Positions 18,215-28,400 of a stretch of 64,000 nt of DNA are shown piece by piece; position 1 is the first letter of the stretch, and each line of letters opens with the position of its first letter. The stretch comes from Thermogemmatispora carboxidivorans (lineage in GTDB: Bacteria; Chloroflexota; Ktedonobacteria; Ktedonobacterales; Ktedonobacteraceae). The stretch covers positions 3,782,001-3,846,000 of the forward strand of contig NZ_JNIM01000001.1 in the NCBI RefSeq assembly GCF_000702505.1. The letters run 5' to 3'. A program made the position numbers and the translations under genes. The notes beneath the pieces were generated by a model. That model was not told the origin of the DNA, did not search any database, and saw only the letters and a program-made list of their open reading frames with translations.

Positions 18215-20560
18215 ATGAATGTCAGTACCGGTGGCTCGCATATCCTTATTTTTGAACGCGATCAGCAACTTGCCGCCTTGCTCAGTAGCGAGCTGCAGCT
18301 GGCAGGCTATGAGTGCCATATAGCTCGCACGGCAGTGGAAGTCTTTGACGCGATTGCACGCCATCAGGTGCGGCTGGTCTTGGTCAACCTGGCCCAGGCG
18401 GCGGCAGGGCGCCGTGAGTTCTGGGTGGCGCTAGAGGCCCAACGTCGGGGGCGCGGTGTACTGGTGCTGACCTATCGCTGCACCAACCTGGCCGGCTATG
18501 GTCCGTATGATCCCGAGGAGCATCGGCAGAGCGTTGATGTGGAGGTTGATGGAATGCTCGGCATCATGCGTCTGGCCGAGGCGGTCCGGGCTCAGGTGCC
18601 TTTGCCAGCCACGGCCTCGCATCCCCAGGTGCGTCTGGCCGATCTACCAACGCAGGCGTCGCCCTCTCCTACTCTGACAAGTCTGCAGCAGACGGTTCCA
18701 CACCCGGCAGTCTTTTCGCCAAGCCAGAGCCAGGTCAGCGAGCTTCAGCGGCAGTCACCGCCGGCTCCGTCGACCTATGCGACCAGTCTCCAAGCGGCCC
18801 CTGCTGTTCCTCCGTCGCCGACCTTCACTGATAAGATCCGGGCGGTGATCTATCCGGGCAGCCGCAGCTTTTCGCCGGCCCCTGCCGCTGTCCCGGCTCC
18901 GGCTCCTGCGCAAGAAGCTGCCTGGGGGGCAGCGTTCGGAGCAGATGCCTTCCAGGGTCCCGATGGGTTTGTGGCCTCCGCCTCCCCTTCCTCAGCGCGC
19001 ATACCAGCCGTCTCGCCGGTGGCCAGCCCAGGCTCGCGCCAGCCACCGCTGAACCAGGCTGGTCAGTTCTCGCCTGCCTCTCACGCTTCGCCCTCTCCGG
19101 CGCAGCCACCATACTACCCTCCTTCGGCCCAGGCTGCGCCGCCGGAGCTCTATGCCCAGCAGCGATCTCAGCCGCTGGAGCCGCTCGTCCAGGAGTCGGC
19201 GGAGCCCTTCTATCAGGCAACGCGCTCCCAGGCTTCTGGGCCTCTGCCCCAGCCCCAGACAGCGCTGGCTCCCCAGGACGCACCGCCGCAGATGGCCCAT
19301 CTCCCTTCTATGACTCAGGCGAGTCCTTCGCCTTTTGCTTCGGCTCCGCAGCTTTCGCAGCCAGCACCAGCCTATCAGCCGGTCTTTCAGGAGAGCCCCT
19401 ATCAACCCAATCAGGCCTATACCCAGTACGCGCCACCCGAGGAGAAAGGAGAGTCGAGCCTGGCGCAGCTAACGCGCCTGCTGCGCGAGCGTTCTGCCCT
19501 CTCTGCTCCGGGAGAGCGAGGGCCAGAGTCAGGCGAGGCACAGATGCCGCCTGGTGGAACGGCGGCGGCCCCCGCGGCCCCAGCTCCGCCTTCGCCGTTG
19601 AGCACAGCCTCGCTGCGAGCAGCCCCGATTCAGGGCTTACAATCAGATCAGGAGCCTGATTATCGTCCCTCGCGTTCGGAGGTTCATGCCGCGGCTCGCA
19701 GCCATTTGCAGGCCCTGGCAGGCGCCAGTCCGACCATCGGCGAGCTGTCTTCGCTGCGCATGGCTCCCCCCTCTTCGGCCTCTGCCCCGGCTGCGGCTCA
19801 GAGCCAGGCGGCTCCTCATACCCACACCGCCCAGGCACGGGCTTACACCGCCGAGCAGCCAGCGGTCGAACGCCGTCCGGCCTATAGCAGCCCTCACGAA
19901 GCCCGAGGTGAGGACCTCTCTCCCGTCCAGATGCAGATGAGGAACGCGGGACCAGTCGAGCGAGTCGAACGGGAGGCGCCTGCAGCCCCCAGCCAGCCCC
20001 TGGCCAGCGACGACCTGGCCGCTACGGCTGATGAGGAGACCAAGAAGGAGATGATGCATGCTGAGGCCGCTCCGGTCGAGTCGGCGCGCCGCCCTTCGTT
20101 CGAGCGCGAGTCGATCACGTCCGATACGACCTTGCTCGATATTGTGCAAAGCTTGCCACCGATGGAGCCGCCACCGCAACGGCAACAGCCACAGTCGCCG
20201 CTGATCCTCAACGGACGGGCCACGCGCTCGCTCGGCAGCGTCTTGTTGGAGGGCCATCTGGTGCCACCCGAGCGCCTGGAGGTAGCGCAGAACGTTCAAC
20301 GCATGCTCCGCGGGGTCGATCTCAATTATCAGTTGGGGGAGATTTTGCTCATGTTCAAGTTGCTGACCCCCGATCAGCTGCTGGCGGCAAGCCTGGTGAG
20401 CTATGGCCTGCTCAATACGGCGCAGATCCGCTCGCTGGGCCGCATCCGCCAGGAGCTGCATTCGATGGGTCTGGAATACGATCTAGAGAATTTGCTCATC
20501 CTTTTCCGCATTCTGACACCAGAGCAGCTTCGCGAGGTGCGCGCTAGCTGGTCGTCATGA
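18215..20560 (+). CDS. REC-like / Pro-Ala-Gln linker / MshEN-like protein, 781 aa
   Basis: Residues 8-110 resemble a response-regulator receiver fold (SHILIFERDQQLAALLSSELQLAGYECHIARTAVEVFDAIARHQVRLVLVNL), but the phospho-acceptor Asp at the end of the third strand is replaced (LVLVNLAQ), so it is probably not phosphorylated. About 500 residues of Pro/Ala/Ser/Gln-rich linker follow. The last 120 residues contain two helical repeats of the type RSLGSVLLEGHLVPPERLEVA and QLGEILLMFKLLTPDQLLAA, close to the N-terminal domain of PilB/GspE ATPases (MshEN), which can bind cyclic di-GMP. Start choice is uncertain: the ATG at 18215 lies just before the domain; a GTG at 18092 adds 41 unlikely residues. 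Confidence 0.7.
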   Translation: MNVSTGGSHILIFERDQQLAALLSSELQLAGYECHIARTAVEVFDAIARHQVRLVLVNLAQAAAGRREFWVALEAQRRGRGVLVLTYRCTNLAGYGPYDPEEHRQSVDVEVDGMLGIMRLAEAVRAQVPLPATASHPQVRLADLPTQASPSPTLTSLQQTVPHPAVFSPSQSQVSELQRQSPPAPSTYATSLQAAPAVPPSPTFTDKIRAVIYPGSRSFSPAPAAVPAPAPAQEAAWGAAFGADAFQGPDGFVASASPSSARIPAVSPVASPGSRQPPLNQAGQFSPASHASPSPAQPPYYPPSAQAAPPELYAQQRSQPLEPLVQESAEPFYQATRSQASGPLPQPQTALAPQDAPPQMAHLPSMTQASPSPFASAPQLSQPAPAYQPVFQESPYQPNQAYTQYAPPEEKGESSLAQLTRLLRERSALSAPGERGPESGEAQMPPGGTAAAPAAPAPPSPLSTASLRAAPIQGLQSDQEPDYRPSRSEVHAAARSHLQALAGASPTIGELSSLRMAPPSSASAPAAAQSQAAPHTHTAQARAYTAEQPAVERRPAYSSPHEARGEDLSPVQMQMRNAGPVERVEREAPAAPSQPLASDDLAATADEETKKEMMHAEAAPVESARRPSFERESITSDTTLLDIVQSLPPMEPPPQRQQPQSPLILNGRATRSLGSVLLEGHLVPPERLEVAQNVQRMLRGVDLNYQLGEILLMFKLLTPDQLLAASLVSYGLLNTAQIRSLGRIRQELHSMGLEYDLENLLILFRILTPEQLREVRASWSS

Positions 20561-20640
20561 GTGCCTCCTTGCCCCCGACCGGCTCTCTCCAGCAGGCGTG
20601 AGATTGATCCCCAACGACCCACATGGGAAAAATGAGGCCT

Positions 20641-20670
20641 GGCCCGCCCCCGCGGGCCTTCCTTATTTAT
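20641..20670 (+). terminator. Terminator after the 781-aa gene
   Basis: GGCCCGC (20641-20647), four-base loop, GCGGGCC (20652-20658), followed by TTCCTTATTTAT. It lies 80 bases past the stop codon. Confidence 0.6.
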
Positions 20671-20807
20671 CTTCAAGCGCCTGGCCTGGTCCCATCAGAA
20701 CCAGACCCTCTTTGCCCTGGCTGTACGCTCTCCTGACCGGAGCACGGGCAAGGAGAGCAGAGCAGAGCCGGTCGCTCGCCTTGCTACCTCCCGGCACGCA
20801 GATTGGC

Positions 20808-20813
20808 TATAAT
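20808..20813 (+). promoter_or_regulatory. -10 box TATAAT before the YflT-like gene
   Basis: Consensus TATAAT 48 bases before the ATG. TTGCTA at 20781-20786 would be a -35 at an unusually long 21-base spacing, so the promoter may rely on the -10. Confidence 0.45.
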
Positions 20814-20861
20814 GTCTGGTGCTAAGAGAGCGCATTTTCATCCTTAGCAGGAGCCATTCTT

Positions 20862-21449
20862 ATGCCACAACAACAGCAACAACAGCAATCGTTTGCCGAC
20901 TACGATCTCCTCGCAGTTTTTAGCGATGAGGAGAAAGCTAGCGCGGCTGAGGGGAAGCTGCGCCGGGAGGGTTTCAAGGATGAGGAGATTTATCGCTTGA
21001 GCGCCGGGGCAGTCAAAGGAGGTGAGTTCCGCGATCATGGCCCACGCCAGGATCGTAGCGCTTTTTTCTTGCAGACGACGCGCAGCGGTCCCGCGCCGGC
21101 ACTCCTGCTGGTGCTGGCACTAGTAGCCGGCCTGGTCGTGGGCCTGCTGGGCTTTGCATTGGGCTTCGCCTTTCCCGCCTCTGAACACTGGCTGATCACG
21201 GTGATCGGGGTGGCAGTGGGCCTGGTCTGCGGCGTGGTGCTGGCCTTTGTCCGCGGGAGCCGGGTACGGGGCGCGATCGGGCAGGACCTGTCACGCCTCC
21301 CCCAAACAGCCGCTCCCACGCGCGAGGCGCGGACAGTGATCGCTCTGCGCTTGCTCGACCCCGAGAATATTAGCCGCAAAACCAGGGCACGGGCGATCTT
21401 GCTCAATAACGGAGGCCGCCTTGATCGAAGCGTGGGCCGCCGGGAGTGA
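20862..21449 (+). CDS. YflT-like two-helix membrane protein, 195 aa
   Basis: After a Gln run (PQQQQQQQ) the N-terminal domain reads DLLAVFSDEEKASAAEGKLRREGFKDEEIYRL, the alpha/beta pattern of the YflT/general-stress protein 17M group that senses nothing known yet. Two membrane helices follow (APALLLVLALVAGLVVGLLGFALGFAF and WLITVIGVAVGLVCGVVLAFV) with a cytoplasmic basic tail. The tail repeats a beta-type motif (TVIALRLLDPENISRKTRARAILLNNGG). AGGAG eight bases before the ATG. A stress role is only an inference from the fold and the nearby clpS and universal stress genes. Confidence 0.65.
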   Translation: MPQQQQQQQSFADYDLLAVFSDEEKASAAEGKLRREGFKDEEIYRLSAGAVKGGEFRDHGPRQDRSAFFLQTTRSGPAPALLLVLALVAGLVVGLLGFALGFAFPASEHWLITVIGVAVGLVCGVVLAFVRGSRVRGAIGQDLSRLPQTAAPTREARTVIALRLLDPENISRKTRARAILLNNGGRLDRSVGRRE

Positions 21450-21712
21450 GGAGCGGCGAGCCGGGCGCAATGGAGCGCTCTGCTCCCGCTTTTTTTCGCT
21501 CGCTAGCCATGACGCAGCGCTCGCTGTAGTCTGCCCACTGAAGAACGTCATAGCAATAATGAGGCAGGTGAGGGTCTTACCACTCTGCTGGGCAAACACT
21601 GGTAATATCTTGGTTTCTCGATTAGAATTAGAATAGATTTACAGCAAAGTATCGGCAAGCGCCGGCGGCCCTGAGCAGAAGCCCAGGAGCACCCGGGCGG
21701 GAGAAAGAGCGT

Positions 21713-22021
21713 ATGAAGGGGAACACTGTGCCACCAGCGAGACTGCAGGTTGATCTGGAGAAGCTCGCGCGCCTGCGCGACGCGCTCTTTCCACCGTATA
21801 AGGTCATTCTCTTCAACGACGATGAGAATACCATGGATTATGTGGTTGCTGCCCTACTGCACGCCGTCAATAGCCTGACGTTGCCGGAGGCAGAGCGCAT
21901 CATGCTGACAGCCCACGTGACGGGAAGCGCCGTGGTCGTGGTCTGTCCCAAAGAGCTGGCCGAGTATTATCAGGAACGCCTGCTTAGCTACGGCCTGACG
22001 GCTACGATCGAGCCGGATTAG
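21713..22021 (+). CDS. clpS: ATP-dependent Clp protease adaptor ClpS
   Basis: Adaptor that delivers N-degron substrates to ClpAP or ClpCP. 102 aa, with KVILFNDDENTMDYVVAALLHAVNSLTLPEAERIMLTAHVTGSAVVVVCPKELAEYYQERLLSYGLTATIEPD covering the whole family core: the NDDxxTMxxVV substrate-pocket region and the final LxxxGLxATIE strand. Ribosome site GGAGAAAGAG. No clpA or clpC in the window; a monocistronic gene is likely. Confidence 0.95.
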   Translation: MKGNTVPPARLQVDLEKLARLRDALFPPYKVILFNDDENTMDYVVAALLHAVNSLTLPEAERIMLTAHVTGSAVVVVCPKELAEYYQERLLSYGLTATIEPD

Positions 22022-22373
22022 CTCCCGGCTGGGTCCTCCTCGGGCAAGCCGCCTACTCCGCAGGAAGCTTCCTGATCCAACTCGCTGGCTCACTCGTAGC
22101 TGACCGGGTTGGCCAGACCCGAGGTTTCGGCTGCCGATTGATTGCGCTGATCGCCCAAATAGAGTCAGGACTGGCAGCAGGTCTGTTGGACAGCGCTCAC
22201 TACCATTGACGCTGCCAGTCTCTTCCACTTAGAATCTGTAGAAGGGTCTGCAGGGATGCAGTAAATAGGCTCTTTCAGGCGTATGCAGAGGCGCAACGCG
22301 CAGGGCCTGCAAGAGATCCGAACGAAGATGATGCTGTTTTGTCAGATTCGAGATCGAGAAGAGGGGAGACACT
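22022..22373. other. Intergenic region with a hairpin
   Basis: 352 bases between clpS and the universal stress gene. It holds a perfect 10-bp inverted repeat GACTGGCAGC/GCTGCCAGTC (22169-22178 and 22211-22220) with a 32-base loop, followed by TCTTCC. The hairpin could end the clpS transcript. No gene supported. Confidence 0.4.
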
Positions 22374-22934
22374 ATGGTTCACCTATGGCGCTCAAGAACG
22401 AAGGAGGAGGCCGAGACCACCAAGGCGCCCGGGGTCGGAGCCACCGGCGATATCGCGGTGATTGTCGAGGGGAAGAAACTGGATACGGAACTGGTCAGGT
22501 TGGCTTGCCTGATGGCCAAGCGCGCCAAACGCAAGGTTCACCTGGTCCACATCATCGAAGTTCCTCGTACCCTCCCCCTCAAGGCTGTCCTCACAGAGAA
22601 GTCGAATGCCGCTAATAAGCTACTCTCCGAGGCCATTGCCATTGCCGAAGAGGCCGGCTGTGATGCTGTCGCCGAGATTGTTCAGGCCCGCGATGCCGGC
22701 CCGGCGATTGTGGACGAGGCCCGCGATCATGGCTGCGCTCTGATTATGCTAGGGTTGGTACGTAGCCACCGCTCCCAGAATAATCTGGGGAAGACGATCC
22801 CGTACGTGCTGCTCAATGCCCCCTGCCGGGTCTGGGTGATCCAGGACCCCAATGGCACAGCTGCCGCCGGTACAGCCAGTATGCCCGCGACTAGCGCCAC
22901 GAGCAATAGCGATGCCAGTGCCTCAAAAGCATGA
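22374..22934 (+). CDS. Universal stress protein (UspA family)
   Basis: 186-aa UspA-fold protein. DIAVIVEGKKLDTELVRLACLMAKRAKRKVHLVHIIEVPRTLPL is the first beta-alpha unit; KSNAANKLLSEAIAIAEEAGCDAVAEIVQARDAGPAIVDEARDHGCALIMLGLVRSHR follows. The ATP-binding G-2x-G-9x-G-S/T signature is degenerate here (LGLVRSHRSQNNLGKTIPYVLLNAPCRVWVI), so nucleotide binding is uncertain. A C-terminal Thr/Ala/Ser tail of about 25 residues is extra. GAGGGGAG precedes the ATG. Confidence 0.85.
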   Translation: MVHLWRSRTKEEAETTKAPGVGATGDIAVIVEGKKLDTELVRLACLMAKRAKRKVHLVHIIEVPRTLPLKAVLTEKSNAANKLLSEAIAIAEEAGCDAVAEIVQARDAGPAIVDEARDHGCALIMLGLVRSHRSQNNLGKTIPYVLLNAPCRVWVIQDPNGTAAAGTASMPATSATSNSDASASKA

Positions 22935-23395
22935 TCATAGATTGATGCCCATCATACCACACGCATTACTCTGGCCGCCTATGACTGCTTCAGAACACGC
23001 TGAATACGGGTGAGGCGCACGCCGCAACGCCGCATACGAGACGTCTACGCCAGAACGCTACCGACATAGCTAGACGCCAGACCAGGCTCAGTCTGGCCAG
23101 GCCGTGAGAGGCTCTCGTCCCGGCGCGTGAGACTTGCGCCGCCGCCGGGAGCTTTGCTTCTCTCGCACTGCGTCGCGCCGCCCAGCCCTGCGGGTGCCTC
23201 CTGTCTCTCTCGCATGGTCAGCGCTTGCGGTCGGTGAGGGTGCCTTTTTCTCTTCTCTTTCGCTCGCTTGCTTCGCTGGCTAACCTTTTCTCATCACTGC
23301 CAGCATGCTGATATGCTATAATTAGAGCGAGCGGAATTCTTCTTTTTGTTGACTCAACCGGCTATCACTAGCTCAATCCTGGAAGGAGTCTCGCC
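22935..23395. other. Intergenic region before the GAF gene
   Basis: 461 bases. The only signals I see are a 7-bp hairpin GCCAGAC/GTCTGGC (23076-23097) and the extended -10 box at 23314-23322 serving the GAF gene. No gene supported. Confidence 0.4.
23314..23322 (+). promoter_or_regulatory. Extended -10 promoter for the GAF gene
   Basis: TGCTATAAT, a perfect extended -10, 74 bases before the ATG, with no good -35 at 17 bases. Confidence 0.55.
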
Positions 23396-24001
23396 ATGAC
23401 GACCAACCCACAGAATGCAGGGCCACCGCCACGCTCCCATAAGGATTACTATACTGCCCTTCATCAGGCTGCGCTGACCTTCTCTTCCAGCCTTGAGCTG
23501 GACGAGGTGCTCCACAGTGTAGCCAAAAGCATCGCCGAGGCGATGCAGGTGAAAGCCTGTGTGCTACGCCTGTTCAATAAGCGCACAGGCCAGCTTGAGA
23601 TCAGTGCCTCCTCCGGGCTGAGCAGCGGCTACCTCGGCAAGGGGCCGGTCGATGTCTCTCACAGCCCTATCGATCATGAAGTGATTCAAAGCGGCAAGCC
23701 GGTCTTTATCCCTGATGTGCGCGTCGACTCCCGTTTTCAGTATCAGGAAGCTGCACGGCGCGAGGGTCTGGTCTCGCTGCTCTGCGTTCCGCTGGAGGTG
23801 CGTGGCGAGGTCATCGGCGTCTTGCGTGTCTATACTGCCGAGCCGACGACCTTCCACGAGGATGATGTGCAGTTTCTGACTGTTCTCGCCAGTCTGGCCG
23901 CGCTCGCCATTGAGAACGCCAGGCTGTACGAGAATCTGAAGAGTTCGTATGATGGTGTGATGGATGCTCTTTGGGGGAGCAGCCTCAGTCATCAGGCGTA
24001 A
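23396..24001 (+). CDS. Stand-alone GAF domain protein, 201 aa
   Basis: A single GAF domain fills residues 20-185: TFSSSLELDEVLHSVAKSIAEAMQVKACVLRLFNKRTGQLEISASSGLS, then SPIDHEVIQSGKPVFIPDVRVDSRFQYQEAARREGLVSLLCVPLEVRGEVIGVLRVYTAEP and the C-terminal helix ASLAALAIENARLYENLKSSYDGV. There is no output domain, so it would act by protein contact or ligand binding; GAF domains bind cyclic nucleotides, haem, NO or other small ligands. AAGGAG site upstream. It ends convergently with the DUF711 gene. Confidence 0.85.
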   Translation: MTTNPQNAGPPPRSHKDYYTALHQAALTFSSSLELDEVLHSVAKSIAEAMQVKACVLRLFNKRTGQLEISASSGLSSGYLGKGPVDVSHSPIDHEVIQSGKPVFIPDVRVDSRFQYQEAARREGLVSLLCVPLEVRGEVIGVLRVYTAEPTTFHEDDVQFLTVLASLAALAIENARLYENLKSSYDGVMDALWGSSLSHQA

Positions 24002-24118
24002 GCTGGTGCGGTGGCCGCCCAGCTCTGCCCCGCCCTCGACCTTGCCCTGCGCCTGCTCATTTCTTGCTCCTTACTTACCTCTGCCTGATCTGGTTTCTGT
24101 CGTCTCGATCTTCTCGCT

Positions 24119-25294
24119 TCAGCGGATGCGCGTGTTGGTGAGATAGGGCGAGGTGAAGGTCGTGCGTTCTCCTGGCCGCTTGCCAGGTACAGGGAAGAGC
24201 CGCGCCGCCAGCGGCTTGCGCAGGCGGGTGGCCAGGGTGGCGACGTCGAGGAGGAGGCCGGCAATGCTCTGCTCGGGGCTGTCGCCCGGCAACGGAATGG
24301 TGTCCAGTCCTGTGCCGCAGACGGCGGAGTAGAGCAGCAATTGATGAACGTGCAGACGTCCCTCCTCCCAGCGTCGCCCTAACAGGGCGTCCTCCAGTAC
24401 AGGCAGCATGAGACCACAGTAGCCACAGGTGGGCAGGGCAGTGCTTTGGAGGCCGCGAGTGATGGCCGCGGCGACGGCCAGAGTACCAGCATCACCGATG
24501 AGACCATAGCCGCAGGCTTCCAGCGCGGGTACGATGCTCTCTTCTCCAAGTGGGGCAGGAGAGAGGTCGAGGCCATTGTAGTGCAGCTGGTGCTCGTCGC
24601 TGAGCGCGCGCGCCAGGTCGGCCAGCGGCCCCAGTTGCTCTTCAAGGGTGCGGCGAACAATGGCGCTGATCGTCTCCAGGGCCAGGGGTTGGCGCGCTTC
24701 TGCCGCTGCGGCGCCAAGGGCCTGGCCGAGGAGAGATGCGCTCTGGAGACCAAGGCCAAGGCTGGCCGGACCGCGATGGTAGGCGGCAGGGAAGAAGGGA
24801 CACCCCGGCTCCACACAGGCCAGCATGGCAAAGCGGAAGTTGCCATCGCCTTCGGGAGTCTCCTGGGCTAGACGGAGCATGAGGCGGGCTACGATTGGAG
24901 CTGCGTCGTGACGCAGACCTTGCTCGCTGCTGGCCAGCAGGACGCTGGCGCTGAAGGCCGGACCGGCAATGAGTAGCTCAGGCAGCAGAGCCAGACGCTC
25001 CAGTGGCACGATCGGGTCGACGGCGAGTGCAGGACCAAGCGAACAAAAGGCGATCTCAGCCTCTGCGAGCATCTCTTGTAACTCACGCCCGTAGCGCTCG
25101 ATGTCTTTGGCCGGCCAGGTGGCCAGGTCGCTCAGCAGCGGACGGGTGGCAAGGCGCTGCGTCTGTACCTCATAGCCCGCCTCGTGCAGGCGGGCCGCAA
25201 TGGCTCGCAGTTGCTGGGCCAGGCGCCGCACAATCGCAGGCGTCAGCGGATGCGGCTCGGCTACGCCCAGAGTGATGGTGCGAATGGGGACCAT
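24119..25294 (-). CDS. DUF711 (UPF0210) family protein, 391 aa
   Basis: The N-terminal VPIRTITLGVAEPHPLTPAIVRRLAQQLRAIAARLHEAGYEVQTQRLATRPL and later AEIAFCSLGPAL, GDGNFRFAMLACVEPGCPFFPAAYH and LDTIPLPGDSPEQSIAGLLLDVATLATRLRKPLAARLFPVPGKRPGERTTFTSPYLTNTRI are the recognised DUF711 segments. The family is related to pyruvate-formate-lyase-like folds by structure but has no established reaction. Start at 25294 follows AAAGGAG. It diverges from the Dna2-like gene. Confidence 0.85.
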   Translation of the reverse strand: MVPIRTITLGVAEPHPLTPAIVRRLAQQLRAIAARLHEAGYEVQTQRLATRPLLSDLATWPAKDIERYGRELQEMLAEAEIAFCSLGPALAVDPIVPLERLALLPELLIAGPAFSASVLLASSEQGLRHDAAPIVARLMLRLAQETPEGDGNFRFAMLACVEPGCPFFPAAYHRGPASLGLGLQSASLLGQALGAAAAEARQPLALETISAIVRRTLEEQLGPLADLARALSDEHQLHYNGLDLSPAPLGEESIVPALEACGYGLIGDAGTLAVAAAITRGLQSTALPTCGYCGLMLPVLEDALLGRRWEEGRLHVHQLLLYSAVCGTGLDTIPLPGDSPEQSIAGLLLDVATLATRLRKPLAARLFPVPGKRPGERTTFTSPYLTNTRIR

Positions 25295-25453
25295 TGTTGC
25301 TGACTCCTTTCCTCCCTCGTTGCTATCCGTATACAATATCTCCAGGATACGCTATTTGGAGGCGGGCCGCCAGCACACCAGCCCGTGCTAGCGCTGCCAC
25401 GCTCGCTGCCTTCGATGGCAAGCTTGCAGGGAGAGAGGTGACGGCCAGGCGCT

Positions 25454-28400
25454 ATGTCTACGACGTTAGAGACCGCGCAGCAGGCTGGTACCTGCTTTTT
25501 GTGCGCGCTTGCCGCCTCGACTCGCCCCTGCGCTGTTCCCCGCCTTGAGGGCTTTCTCCTCGCCGCCTGGGAACAACCGGCCAGATCGGGTGAGCGCCTG
25601 CCCTACCTGCTGCTGAAATGCGCCGAGGGGCTGGTCTCTCTCCAGTTGACGCGCGCTGATCGGCGCCTGGTGCAGGAGCTGCGGGCCCGCGGGCGCCGTG
25701 TGCGCGGGCTGCGGCTACGCGCCTACCACCTGCCCACTCCGGCCCAGCATACTGAGCAGCATGGGCGCCCTGTGCTGGCCTATCGCGCCGACCCCTGGAC
25801 GCTGGTCGTGATCGAGCCGGATACGCTGCTCAATATCACGGACCTGCTTTACGCCGAATATTGCCCCCGCCAGTATCTGCTTCAGCGCCTGCTTCCCAGT
25901 GAGGCAACGCTGGAAACGCTGCGTGGAACGCTCGTCCATGCCTGCTTTAAGGAGCTGCTGAAGGCCCATGATCGCGGCTCGCTGACTGGGGAAAGTGGCC
26001 AGGCTCTGACACTGCTGCAGCAGCAATTGCGTCAGGTTCTGGAACGCAGTCGTTTTGAGTTGGCGCTCTTGAAGCTCGCACCAGAGCAACTGGAAGCGGA
26101 GGTGACACCCCACTTGGAGAGCCTGGCGAACTGGTTCGAGCAGCAGCGCAGCACGCTCTGGGATGTCCCTTTGCCGGCAGAGGGTCCTGCAGATTCTGCG
26201 GGTCACTCGGGGAAGCACGGCGATCATTTGGTGCGCGCAGAAACGTTTCTGCTGGCGCCCGAGATTGGTCTGAAGGGGCGCCTGGATGTGCTTTGGCAGC
26301 AGGGAGCGCGGCGGCGTTTGCTGGAGCTGAAGACGGGCGGCGCCTCGGGACCGCTGCCACGACGCAATCATCGCTGGCAGGTGCACGGCTATCACGCGCT
26401 CTTGACTGTTCGCCGCCAGGCTCGTACGCAGAAGGCCCTGGCGACCCTGCTCTATAGCGGTACACCCGGCGAGGCCCAGGCTTTTGGGATTCCTTTCTCG
26501 ATCCGCGAGCTGCAGCAGGTGAATGAGCAGCGCAATCTGCTGGTGATCAGCCACGTCACTGGCGAGCCTTGCGCTCCACCAGGGCCAGGGCGTTGCTCGA
26601 AATGCGCGCTGCGGGAGGAGTGCCGCCTCGTCTCCTGGCTGCTGGATTGGGAGCCGCCTGCGCTGGCAGCAATCTCGGACGCAACGACTGCCCCCGACGC
26701 CCCCACGCTGCCACCAGGGGCCGCCGGGCTTACGGAGAGCGATCGCGCTTTCTTCGCCCGCTACTATCGCCTGCTTCAGGCCGAGGGCCGGGCCAGTGAG
26801 CAAGAGCAGGCTCTGCTCTGGCAGGCACCGGTCGCTGAACACGTGGCCCGCGGGATGGCAATTGCTGGACTGACTCCGCTGGAGCCACCTCAGCCCACCG
26901 CGCAAGGCGAGTGGGTGCAGCGCTTCCGCTGTGAGAACCGGTCGGAGCTGCGCAGTGGCGATGAGATCCTGCTCTGCGATGACCACCCCCTGGATGGCGA
27001 GGTGGTCACGGGAACTATCCTGGAAATCGGCGCCCGCGAGGTAACAGTCTGGACCCCCGAGCTGATCGCTCATCCAACCTTGATCGAGCGCCACGCCACG
27101 GATGTGGTTCATCTGCGCACGCTACAGAATCTCTGGCGCTGGCTACATGTGGAGCCGCGCCTCCGCGAGCTGGTCTATGGCCTGCGCCGCCCGCGCTTCA
27201 GCAATGAGCCGGTGGCGCCGCGAGCGGACTTCAATCGCGAGCAGAATCTGGCGGTGGAGCGCGCGCTGCAGATGCAGGATTATCTGCTGATCCACGGTCC
27301 GCCGGGCACGGGAAAGACCGCAGTCATTGCCGAGATTGTCAAACGCCTTTGTCAGCGCGGCGAACGGGTCCTGCTGGCAGCCTTTACAAACCAGGCGGTC
27401 GATAACATGCTGCTGCGTCTGGAGAGCGAGGGCTTCCATGACTATCTGCGCCTGGGACATGAGCGCAGCGTGGCTGAGGGCGTTCAAGAACATCTCTTGA
27501 AGCACCTGGCCCCGCTCTCGCCGGAGCCAGGAGAGGCAGCCATCGAGGAAGGGCGGCCCGACCTGGCCACCGCCGGGCTACGGGCGACTCTGCGCACGCT
27601 GCCCGTGATGGCCTCAACAACAGCTACCTGGTCTTCTGAGCGTTATGCCCCCGCTGAGGCGCAGGGGAATGAGGCTGACTCGCTGCTACGCTTCGATGTA
27701 GCTCTGATCGATGAGGCCGGCCAGCTGACGGTTCCCGCGCTGCTCGGGGCCTTGCGCTTTGCGCGACGCTTCATCCTGGTGGGCGACGAAAAACAGTTGC
27801 CGCCGCTGGTGCTGAGCCGTGAGGCGGCGGAGGGCGGCCTGCGGGAGTCGCTGTTTAGCCTGCTGAAGCGCCGCGATGAGGAGTATCTGGCCACGCACCC
27901 GGGAGCAGAGAGCGCCTGCGTGGCTCTGACAACTCAGTACCGGATGCATGAGCAGATCGCCGCTTTCCCTTCGCGCTGCTTCTATGGGGGAGAGCTGCGC
28001 GCCCATCCGTCGGTGGCACGGCGTCAGCTTAGCTTCGGTGGGCCGGCAACGCCGCGTCTGGGCGAGCGCGCGGCGATCCTGCGTGCGTTGCCTCCCAGCC
28101 AGCCAGTAGTCTTTCTTGACGTGACCACTCCTGAGAGCGAGGCCCGCGTGAGCCAGGCTGAGGCTCGCCTGGTGCGCGAGCTGGTCACGGCTCTGCTGGC
28201 GCGCGGGGTTGGCCCATCGCAGATCGGGATTATCGCGCCCTACCGCGCTCAGGTGGCGAACCTGCGCCGCCATCTGGTCTGGAAACAGTACGGCGCCCCT
28301 CATCCAGCTTTGACGATCGATACGGTCGATCGCTTTCAGGGCGGCGAACGCGCGGTGATCATCATTTCGTTCGCCACCACGCAGCCACCGCCGCCGGATA

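Noticed and set aside
21713-22373. Second Clp-related gene after clpS
   Set aside because: Nothing with an ATPase motif follows; the next gene is a universal stress protein.
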